DNA of 35,030 nucleotides, from NCBI RefSeq assembly GCF_013697085.1, contig NZ_JACEFT010000034.1:1-35030 (forward strand), in the 5' to 3' direction. The position numbers were made by a program, and so were the translations under genes. The notes beneath the pieces were generated by a model that was not told the DNA's origin, ran no database searches, and was given only the letters and a program-made list of their open reading frames with translations. Origin of the DNA: Billgrantia kenyensis. GTDB lineage: Bacteria > Pseudomonadota > Gammaproteobacteria > Pseudomonadales > Halomonadaceae. Below are positions 29,167 to 35,030 of the stretch, one piece after another; position 1 is the stretch's first letter, and each line of letters begins with the position of its first letter.

Positions 29167-29748
29167 TCAAGCGCTGCGAGTCGCCGCTGCAAAGTAGAAA
29201 TCCAGCATTCGGTCCAGCGGTGCCGGGTCCCGCAGTAAACGGCTGCGCAGTGCAGCCCCTTCCCAGCAGTTCAACAACAGGTTGGCCATCTCCACGGGAT
29301 CGGCATCGGGCGCCAGTTGGCCCTGCTCTCTTGCCTGCTCGAGGCATCCCGCAATGTGTCGCGTCACCACCGAAAAGCAGCTCTCGATCTTGCGTGCAAA
29401 GGTCGGGTTGATACCGGAGAGCTCCTGGCCCAACGCTCCGAGCATGCATCCCAGATAGCCATCTCGGCGGTACTTTTCCTGCGACAGTTCGAAGAAGCGT
29501 CGGGCTCGCTCCAAGGGCTGCAGCGTGGGATCCTGCAGGGCCAGTTCGAGCCCCTGGTGCACCTCCTGCATGTAGCGGTCGATGACGTGCAAGGCAAAAT
29601 CTTCCTTGCTGCTGAAGTGGTGGTAGAACGACCCCTTGGGCACGCCCGTTTGCTGCAGCAGCGCCTGGATGCCGAGGTCGTTGTAGCCATGCTCCAGCAG
29701 CATCGACAGCCCGGTTTCGAGCAGCCGTTCCCTCGTGGTGAGAGCCAT
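29167..29748 (-). CDS. TetR/AcrR-family regulator (AcuR/NemR-like)
   Basis: A 193-residue repressor. N-terminal HTH: RERLLETGLSMLLEHGYNDL, then GIQALLQQTGVPKGSFYHHF and SSKEDFALHVIDRY, the TetR hallmark. The C-terminal ligand domain (60-190) includes YRRDGYLGCMLGALGQELSG, as in regulators of the AcuR/NemR type that answer electrophiles or acrylate. GGGGGAA is placed six bases before the ATG. Ten bases upstream of the ATG lies TAGACC-GACC-GGTCTA, of the type described for NemR-like repressors. The reading direction is the same as the DUF1326-DUF2182 pair 136 bp downstream, but the operator position suggests autoregulation first. Cys115 in LGCMLG is a candidate redox sensor. Confidence 0.92.
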   Translation of the reverse strand: MALTTRERLLETGLSMLLEHGYNDLGIQALLQQTGVPKGSFYHHFSSKEDFALHVIDRYMQEVHQGLELALQDPTLQPLERARRFFELSQEKYRRDGYLGCMLGALGQELSGINPTFARKIESCFSVVTRHIAGCLEQAREQGQLAPDADPVEMANLLLNCWEGAALRSRLLRDPAPLDRMLDFYFAAATRSA

Positions 29749-29757
29749 TGTTCCCCC

Positions 29758-29773
29758 TAGACCGACCGGTCTA
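29758..29773. promoter_or_regulatory. TetR-type operator TAGACC-N4-GGTCTA
   Basis: TAGACCGACCGGTCTA is a 16-bp inverted repeat with a 4-bp centre, 10 bp upstream of the TetR gene's ATG, and a third half-site TAGACC follows at 29781-29786. The geometry matches the operator type I recall for NemR-like TetR repressors. Self-repression is expected. Confidence 0.6.
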
Positions 29774-29805
29774 TTAATCGTAGACCAAGAACCCGCAGCG
29801 TCAAG

Positions 29806-29825
29806 CCAGGCTGCGGCGAGCCTGG
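29806..29825 (-). terminator. Hairpin after ackA
   Basis: CCAGGCT-GCGGCG-AGCCTGG gives a perfect 7-bp stem with a 6-base loop, 35 bp past the ackA stop on the minus strand. It has no clear T-run but is in the expected position for terminating the pta-ackA transcript. Confidence 0.4.
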
Positions 29826-29859
29826 GCAGGTGGTGACTCGTGGGATGCTTTTTGCGCGA

Positions 29860-31083
29860 TCAGGCCTGACGCGTCAGCTCGGCGGCGGTGTACCAGGCGA
29901 TCATGCGCTCTTCGTCGGTGGGAATGACCCACAGGCCCAGGCTGCTTCCCGGGGCTGCGATATCGGTGGCGTGGGCCGCGTTGGCATCGGGGTCGAGGCG
30001 GGCACCGAGCCACTCGCAGCCCTGTGCCACGCCTGCGCGCACCGGCGCAGCTCGCTCGCCGATACCGGCGGTGAAGACGAGGTGGTCGAGCCCGCCAAGA
30101 GCAGCCGCCAGGCTGCCAATCTCGCGCACGATGCGGTAGACGAACAGCTCGATGGCCTCGGCCGCCTCGCTCGCCTGGCTGGCCAGCAGCTCGCGCATGT
30201 CGCCGCTGATGCCGGAGATGCCCAGCAGACCGGACTCCTTGTAGAGCATGCGCTGCACCGCCTCGGCGGACATGCCCTCCTGCAGGATGAGGTGCAGCAC
30301 CAGACCGGGGTCGAGGCTGCCGCTGCGGGTGCCCATCATCAGCCCTTCCACCGCGGTAAAGCCGGTGGTGGCCGCCACGCTCTTGCCGTCGCGCACGGCG
30401 CAAAGACTCGCCCCATTGCCCAGATGGGCAATGATGGCCCGGCCCCGGGGCAGCGCCCCGCCGTGCCGCGAGACCTGCTCAGCCAGCTTGCGACTGACGA
30501 AATCGAAAGAGAGGCCGTGAAAGCCGTAGCGGATCACGCCCTGCTCGCGATAGCGCCGCGGCAGTGGAAAGGTCTGGGCTTGAGGTGGCTGGCTGGCATG
30601 AAAGGCGGTATCGAAGCAGGCCACTTGAGGGAGTTCCGGGCGCATGCTGGCCAGGGCGCGTACCGGCGCCAGGCCAAAGGGCTGGTGCAGCGGTGCCAGC
30701 TCCACCAGGGATTCCAGTACTTCCAGGCGAGCCTGATCGAGCCGCACCGGCGCGCGGTAATGGGCACCGCCATGAACGATGCGATGGCCTACGGCGTGAA
30801 GATCGCCCAGCGCCGGGTTCGCCTCGACCCACGCCAGCAGCCTGGCCAGCGCTCCATCGTGATCCAGCATGGGCGGGACGTCACGCAGCGCACTGTCGTG
30901 TGCCTCGCCCAGCCCGCCACCGAACCCCTCCTTCAGCTCCACTCGCGCATGGTTGCCAAGTCCGGAGAACTGACCGCGGCAGCGCAGCGACATGGCCTGG
31001 GGAGAGTCCGTACGGCTTGCCGCGAAGACGGCGAACTTGAGGCTCGAAGAGCCGCTGTTGACGACCAGAATCTCGCCGCTCAT
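29860..31083 (-). CDS. ackA: Acetate kinase
   Basis: A 407-residue ASKHA-fold kinase, which converts acetyl phosphate and ADP to acetate and ATP or the reverse. VVNSGSSSLKFAVF opens the first phosphate-binding loop, VGHRIVHGG the conserved substrate Arg, FDTAFHA the catalytic Asp, RYGFHGLSFDFV and AHLGNGASLCAVRDGKSVA the central loops, and MGTRSGSLDPG the second catalytic Arg. The common GIGEN near the end is GIGER here. The ATG overlaps the stop of the MaoC-Pta gene by four bases (ATGA); AAGG lies eight bases upstream. With that partner it forms an acyl-CoA to acyl phosphate to acid pathway. A downstream hairpin may end the transcript. Confidence 0.95.
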   Translation of the reverse strand: MSGEILVVNSGSSSLKFAVFAASRTDSPQAMSLRCRGQFSGLGNHARVELKEGFGGGLGEAHDSALRDVPPMLDHDGALARLLAWVEANPALGDLHAVGHRIVHGGAHYRAPVRLDQARLEVLESLVELAPLHQPFGLAPVRALASMRPELPQVACFDTAFHASQPPQAQTFPLPRRYREQGVIRYGFHGLSFDFVSRKLAEQVSRHGGALPRGRAIIAHLGNGASLCAVRDGKSVAATTGFTAVEGLMMGTRSGSLDPGLVLHLILQEGMSAEAVQRMLYKESGLLGISGISGDMRELLASQASEAAEAIELFVYRIVREIGSLAAALGGLDHLVFTAGIGERAAPVRAGVAQGCEWLGARLDPDANAAHATDIAAPGSSLGLWVIPTDEERMIAWYTAAELTRQA

Positions 31084-32495
31084 ACCTGAACCTTCTTCTG
31101 TTGCTCTGCCACCAGCAACGCCAGGGCACAGGACGCCATGCGCGTGATGGCGTCATCGGCGCGGCTGGTCAGCACGATGGGGACCCGTGCACCCACCACC
31201 AGCCCCGCGCCGGTGGCATCGGCGAGGTAGGTCAGCTGTTTCATCAGCATGTTGGCCGACTCCAGGTCGGGCGCCACCAGGATGTCGGCCCGGCCCGCCA
31301 CCGGCGAAACGATCCCCTTGGCGGCCGCCGCCGCTTCGGAAACCGCATTGTCGAATGCCAGCGGACCGTCGAGGATGCCGCCGTGGATCTGGCCCCGTTC
31401 AGCCATCTTGCACAGGGCGGCGGCCTCCAGGGTCGAGGCGATCTTGGGGTTGACCGTCTCCACCGCCGAAAGGATGGCCACCCGGGGCGACTCGTTGCCC
31501 ACCGCATGGGCCAGACCGATGGCGTTCTGCACGATGTCCTTCTTGTCGGCCAGCGTCGGGTAGATGTTGATCGCCGCATCGGTGATGAACAGCGGCCTGG
31601 GATAGGTCGGCACATCGAAGGCCATGACATGGCTCAGGCAACGCTCGGTGCGCAGCCCGGTGTCGCGCTTGACCACCTCGTGCAGCAGTTCGTTGGTGTG
31701 CAGCGAGCCCTTCATCAGCGCTTCCACGCGCCCTGCCCTGGCTAGCGCCACGGCCTCTGCCGCGGCTGCATGACTATGCGCCACGTCGATAAGTTCGAAC
31801 TCGGAGATATCGATACCGGCGGCTTCGGCAGCCGCATGGATCTTGGCCCGCGGCCCCACCAGCACCGGATGGATGAGCCCCTGGCGCGCCGATTCATAGG
31901 CCCCCATGATCGAAACCTCGTCCACGGGGTGCACCACCGCCATGCGCACCGGCGAAGGGTGCTCCGCAGCGCTGAGCATTTCGTGCAGGTGCGCTCTCTC
32001 GGCGAGCCTTACCCGCGGCAGCACGGCCCGTGGACGACGCACCTTGCTGGTGGGCGCCTGCACCTCCGCTTCGCCCTCGATGACGGTTTCGCCGTTCTGG
32101 TTGGTACACAGGCAGGCGAAGACGATGCGCTTGCGCTGGTCATCCTTGCTCTTGACGCGCACGCTCACCAGCAGGATATCGCCCAGCCTGACCGGCTTGT
32201 GAAAACGCAGGGTCTGTCCCAGGTAAATGGTCCCCGGGCCCGGCAGCTCCGTGCCCAGGACGGTGGAGATCAGCGCGCCGCCCCACATGCCGTGAGCAAT
32301 GATTTCCTGGAAGCGGGTGCTCTTGGCGTAGTCTTCATCGAGATGCGAGGGGTTGATATCGCCCGACATGATCGCGAACAGCTTGATATCGTCGAGCGTC
32401 AATCGCTTTTCCAGCGAAGCGCTGTCTCCTAGCTGGATCTCATCGAAGGTACGATTCTCGATGTAGCCGTCGTCTACCGGGACCTGTCGTTCCAT
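31080..32495 (-). CDS. MaoC-like hydratase fused to phosphate acetyl/butyryltransferase
   Basis: A 471-residue two-domain enzyme. Residues 1-150 are a MaoC/hot-dog (R)-specific enoyl-CoA hydratase-like domain: FAIMSGDINPSHLDEDYAKS and IIAHGMWGGALISTVLG hold the Asp-His pair and the acyl-CoA pocket. Residues about 170-471 are a phosphotransacetylase/phosphotransbutyrylase domain (VHPVDEVSIMGAYESARQGL, MKGSLHTNELLHEVV, ITDAAINIYPTL, DGPLAFDNAVS). The second part makes acyl phosphate from acyl-CoA; the first may give it a hydroxyacyl- or enoyl-CoA substrate. AAGG lies eight bases before the ATG. It is the first gene of an operon with ackA. Known as bifunctional enoyl-CoA hydratase/phosphate acetyltransferase in several gammaproteobacteria. 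Confidence 0.93.
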   Translation of the reverse strand: MERQVPVDDGYIENRTFDEIQLGDSASLEKRLTLDDIKLFAIMSGDINPSHLDEDYAKSTRFQEIIAHGMWGGALISTVLGTELPGPGTIYLGQTLRFHKPVRLGDILLVSVRVKSKDDQRKRIVFACLCTNQNGETVIEGEAEVQAPTSKVRRPRAVLPRVRLAERAHLHEMLSAAEHPSPVRMAVVHPVDEVSIMGAYESARQGLIHPVLVGPRAKIHAAAEAAGIDISEFELIDVAHSHAAAAEAVALARAGRVEALMKGSLHTNELLHEVVKRDTGLRTERCLSHVMAFDVPTYPRPLFITDAAINIYPTLADKKDIVQNAIGLAHAVGNESPRVAILSAVETVNPKIASTLEAAALCKMAERGQIHGGILDGPLAFDNAVSEAAAAAKGIVSPVAGRADILVAPDLESANMLMKQLTYLADATGAGLVVGARVPIVLTSRADDAITRMASCALALLVAEQQKKVQV

Positions 32496-32676
32496 GCGCT
32501 ATGCCTTGTGCGTTCAGTATCGGGGTAATGAGGAGGCGTGCCTGGCCTACTGCAGCGCAGCATGCCACCGCCGTTAGCATCGGACACCAGCATGCCGAAG
32601 GCAAGCCTCCTTGCACCGCGATTAGAAGGCGCCACAATGATCAGGGACGCCAACACGACTTCGAGGCCCAATCACC

Positions 32677-33162
32677 ATGCACCGCTTCCTCAACGACCCG
32701 ACGCTTGCCGTTCCGGTCTTCCCGGGTAGCCATATCGTCATGGATGGTCACTACATCTTCTTTTCCGGTCTCACGGCGACGGACATCCAGGGAGGCGAGG
32801 CCGTGCTGGGCGACATCGCCGAAGAGACACGCTGGGTGATGCGGCGCCTGTCGCGCATGCTCGAGTATGCCGGCGCTTCGCTGGCCGATGTGGTTCGGGT
32901 GGACGTTCACCTGACCAACCTGGATACCATCCACACCATGGATGCCGCCTACGCCGAGTTCTTCGAGCCGCCAGGCTACCCGGCTCGAACCTGCACCGAG
33001 TCGCCGCGCCTGAGCGGCGGCTCCAACGTCGAGATTACCCTGGTGGCGCGCCAGCCGGCGGTAGAACCAGAGCCGAGAACCCAGGCACAAGCCGACGCCA
33101 AGGAGGATACGGGCAGCCAATCGGAAGGAGGCGATTCCCCGCCTGAAGGTACACGGACCTAG
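32677..33162 (+). CDS. RidA/YjgF-family protein with disordered tail
   Basis: A 161-residue protein whose first 125 residues are a RidA-like chorismate-mutase fold: FSGLTATDIQGGEAVLGDI, RLSRMLEYAGASLADVVRVD, VHLTNLDTIHTMDAAYAEFF, and YPARTCTESPRLSGG. The Arg in PARTC is at the site that binds the carboxylate in RidA enamine/imine deaminases, so activity on 2-aminoacrylate-like imines is possible. The tail (about 130-161) is polar, acidic and low in complexity, unlike the compact 130-residue standard form. Start at 32677 fits the family, with GAGG about 11 bases before. The stop overlaps the stop of the convergent LacI gene within CTAG. Divergent from the MaoC-Pta gene. Confidence 0.88.
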   Translation: MHRFLNDPTLAVPVFPGSHIVMDGHYIFFSGLTATDIQGGEAVLGDIAEETRWVMRRLSRMLEYAGASLADVVRVDVHLTNLDTIHTMDAAYAEFFEPPGYPARTCTESPRLSGGSNVEITLVARQPAVEPEPRTQAQADAKEDTGSQSEGGDSPPEGTRT

Positions 33163-34154
33163 AGCGTCATTCCCGACTCGATGCGATACCCCAGGTCGAT
33201 GCAGTGCGTTGCTGGCAGCTCGCCGCGAATGCGTGCCAGCAGCTCCCTCGCCGCGCGCTCACCGATCGCCTGTCGCGGCGTGATCACGCTGGCCAGTCGG
33301 GGCGACATCACCTGGCCCACGTCGTGGCCATGGAAGCCGGCAATGCCTAGCTGCTCCGGCACCTTCACCCCCCGCCGCACGCATTCGAAGTAGGCCCCCA
33401 CCGCTACGTCGTCATTGGTGCAGAAGATGCCGTCGACACCGGGATGCTCCTCGAGTATCTCGCTCATCAGCGCCGCCCCTACCGTATAGGAGGAGCGCTG
33501 GCTGCGCTGCAGGGTCAGCGGCTCGAGGCCGTGCTCCTGCATGGCCTGGCGGTAGCCCTGCTCGCGCTGGAGCGTGCGCGGGTCGAGCCGCACGGCGAGA
33601 TAGACCACTCGGCGGCGGCCCTTATCGATCATGGCGCTGACCATGTCGTAGGCAGCCCGCACGTTGTCGTAGCCCACCGCTTGATGCAGTGGGGCGGTAA
33701 GCGAGTCCATGATCTCCACGGTGGGTATGCCCGCCGTTTCCAGCATGCGGCAGGTCCGCCGAGTGTGATGACTGTCGGAGAGGATCACGCCGTCGACGTT
33801 GTAGGAGAGCAGCGACGCCAGGCTGCGCTCTTCCAGTTCCTGGCTGTAGCCATAGTGGGACAGCATCAGGTGGTAGCCGAGCGGCTCGGTGACCTCCTCG
33901 ATGCCCACCAGCACGTCGGCAAATACCTGGTTGGTCAACGAGGGCACCAGCAGGCCGATGGAGTGGCTGGTGGCACGCGAAAGCAGGTCCGGAGCCCGGT
34001 TGGGGATATAGCCGACCTGCTCGGCCACGTCGAAGATACGCTCGCGCAGCCCTTCCGAAACGGTCGCGGGGTCGCGCAGGCAGCGGCTGACGGTCATCTT
34101 CGTTGCCCCGACCCGGTCGGCGATGTCCTGGAGTGTCGGTCGTTTCTTCTTCAC
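33159..34154 (-). CDS. LacI-family regulator (gluconate repressor type)
   Basis: A 331-residue LacI-type repressor. The HTH is at the start: KKRPTLQDIADRVGATKMTV followed by SRCLRDPATVSEGLRERIF, then the hinge and a periplasmic-binding-protein-like sensor domain (SIGLLVPSLTNQVFADVLVG, IPTVEIMDSLTAPLHQAVGY, GIFCTNDDVAVGAYFECVRRG, GIAGFHGHDVGQVMSPRLAS). The sequence resembles GntR gluconate regulators, and its partner genes, gluconokinase and a TRAP permease, support gluconate or a related sugar acid as inducer. The GTG at 34154 fits the family and has GGGG four to five bases before; a longer start at 34199 has an unrelated leader. It ends within the CTAG shared with RidA. Confidence 0.9.
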   Translation of the reverse strand: MKKKRPTLQDIADRVGATKMTVSRCLRDPATVSEGLRERIFDVAEQVGYIPNRAPDLLSRATSHSIGLLVPSLTNQVFADVLVGIEEVTEPLGYHLMLSHYGYSQELEERSLASLLSYNVDGVILSDSHHTRRTCRMLETAGIPTVEIMDSLTAPLHQAVGYDNVRAAYDMVSAMIDKGRRRVVYLAVRLDPRTLQREQGYRQAMQEHGLEPLTLQRSQRSSYTVGAALMSEILEEHPGVDGIFCTNDDVAVGAYFECVRRGVKVPEQLGIAGFHGHDVGQVMSPRLASVITPRQAIGERAARELLARIRGELPATHCIDLGYRIESGMTL

Positions 34155-34265
34155 GAGGCCCCGCTGGCAGCTGGTGGTGAAGCACGTGCCAAGCGGCACC
34201 GCCGATGGCTCGTGCCAGCATCATACCGAACCGGGGCCGGCCTTGCTGCGTCTCCTGCTTCCGGC

Positions 34266-34793
34266 TCAAGGGGGTCGACGGTAGCCACCCGACAGCGCCG
34301 TGAGAAATGTCTCGACGATGACCTCGGGCGAGTCACTGATCGGGCAGGCCACGGCTTCCAGAGCATCGGGTGCCTCCAGGTCGTGGAGCTGGCTGTCGAG
34401 CATCGCTTCGCCGCGAAAGAAATGCGCTTCCCTGATGGCCAGTCGCTGGCGCAACTGCTCGCGATCTCCCTCGAGAAACAGGAAGATGAGGTCCGGATCG
34501 CCGCTCCGCAATCGCTCGCGGTAACGCTGCTTGAGCGCCGAGCAAGCCAGCACCAGCGCGGCGTTGCGACGGCGATGATCGGCGATGACCCCTGCCAACG
34601 CCTCGAGCCATTCATGCCGGTCGTCGTCGTCGAGCGGTATGCCGTTGGCCATCTTGTCGACATTGGTCGGCGAATGGTAATCGTCGCCATCGAGGAAGGC
34701 GACACCGAGGCGGCGGGCCAGCAGCGCACCGACATGCGACTTCCCCGACCCCGAGACCCCCATCACCACGATGCGGTAAGTAGCCTCCTTCAC
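34266..34793 (-). CDS. gntK: Gluconokinase
   Basis: A 175-residue P-loop kinase that makes 6-phosphogluconate from gluconate and ATP. The Walker A loop is VMGVSGSGKSHVG (residues 12-19 core), followed by FLDGDDYHSPTNVDKMANGI and PLDDDDRHEWLEAL, the classic sugar-binding stretch, then LACSALKQRYRERLRSG (the lid) and the EAHFFRGEAMLDSQLHDLE end. All are diagnostic for the GntK/thermoresistant gluconokinase family, and the length is standard. It begins 15 bp after the TRAP permease stop, so cotranscription is clear. The next gene downstream (112 bp) is the LacI regulator. Product enters the Entner-Doudoroff or pentose phosphate route. Confidence 0.95.
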   Translation of the reverse strand: MKEATYRIVVMGVSGSGKSHVGALLARRLGVAFLDGDDYHSPTNVDKMANGIPLDDDDRHEWLEALAGVIADHRRRNAALVLACSALKQRYRERLRSGDPDLIFLFLEGDREQLRQRLAIREAHFFRGEAMLDSQLHDLEAPDALEAVACPISDSPEVIVETFLTALSGGYRRPP

Positions 34794-34808
34794 AAGACCT
34801 CCCTGTCT

Positions 34809-35030
34809 TCAGTTACCGCGCACGGCAGCCAGGTCCGGCAGCCAGGTCACGAGTCCGGGAAAGGCGAGCAGCACCGCCAGCACGATCAGCAGCGCCACGT
34901 AGTAGGGCAGCATCGCCTTGACTAGCTGCTCCATGCTCACTCGCCCCACGCCGCAGCCCACGTAGAGGCAGGTTCCCACCGGCGGGGTGAGCAGGCCGAT
35001 GCCGAGCACGAAGGCCATCAGCACGCCGAA
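34809..35030 (-). CDS. TRAP transporter large permease (DctM-type), partial C-terminus
   Basis: Only the last 73 or so codons are inside the window; the frame stays open to the window edge at 35030. The readable part includes the family signature GIGLLTPPVGTCLYVGCGVG (DctM proteins usually have GLLTPPVG), followed by a hydrophobic C-terminal helix YYVALLIVLAVLLAFPGLVT. It should be the large membrane subunit of a tripartite ATP-independent periplasmic transporter, driven by sodium ions. Being next to gluconokinase and a GntR-like repressor, it probably brings in gluconate or a related hexonate instead of a GntT permease. The small permease and binding protein should be upstream, beyond the window. 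Confidence 0.88.
   Translation of the reverse strand, partial: FGVLMAFVLGIGLLTPPVGTCLYVGCGVGRVSMEQLVKAMLPYYVALLIVLAVLLAFPGLVTWLPDLAAVRGN

Noticed and set aside
29830..31089. 419-codon plus-strand frame
   Set aside because: It mirrors ackA, which has every acetate kinase motif; the plus-strand translation has no recognisable domain.

Overview
The window is GC-rich, densely packed gammaproteobacterial chromosome. The gene content (OsmC–YcaO fusion, MASE2 diguanylate cyclase, MaoC–phosphotransacetylase fusion with acetate kinase, gluconate genes next to a TRAP transporter, several LysE exporters) and the typical protein sequences point to a Halomonas-like member of the Halomonadaceae. This assignment is inference; no rRNA or tRNA gene is present to test it.

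Left part (1-5.3 kb): a broken Crp/Fnr gene at the edge, an AT-rich orphan gene with a PD-(D/E)XK-like motif, a Crp/Fnr regulator coupled to a DUF1801 gene and divergent from a small methyltransferase-like membrane protein across a 14-bp palindrome, a Phd/YefM-Txe toxin-antitoxin pair whose toxin seems to have lost its catalytic His, a DHFR-like reductase, a NYN-domain nuclease and a DUF4188 protein. Middle-left (5.3-14 kb): the large OsmC–YcaO protein, a CIA30 protein with two well-placed starts, a tight minus-strand run (glyoxalase remnant, DHFR-like, GNAT, SAM methyltransferase), MAPEG and DCC proteins, then a small accessory scar: an AT-rich 8-TM protein with a tiny overlapping upstream ORF, an IS3-type transposase remnant and a GFA gene cut off beside it.

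Centre (13.2-22.8 kb): DJ-1/PfpI protein, LysE exporter convergent with an AraC regulator, MASE2-GGDEF cyclase with intact active and inhibitory sites, an unusual cytochrome P450, a chemoreceptor with a C-terminal CheR tether, and methionine gamma-lyase divergent from an Lrp regulator (the mdeA/mdeR arrangement). Right part (22.8-35 kb): CDF transporter, ExoD, a serine/threonine dehydratase-like PLP enzyme, LysE exporter divergent from a MocR regulator with a palindrome over its start codon, a translationally coupled cysteine-rich DUF1326-DUF2182 pair, a TetR regulator with a clear operator, MaoC-Pta/AckA, RidA, and a gluconate module (LacI regulator, gluconokinase, TRAP permease running off the end).

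No CRISPR array, prophage or clear defence island is visible. The best candidates for undescribed biology are the DUF1326-DUF2182 cysteine-rich membrane pair, the ZIP-like 8-TM protein without metal ligands plus its 30-residue overlapping ORF, the PD-(D/E)XK-like orphan, and the P450 without the usual acid-alcohol pair.
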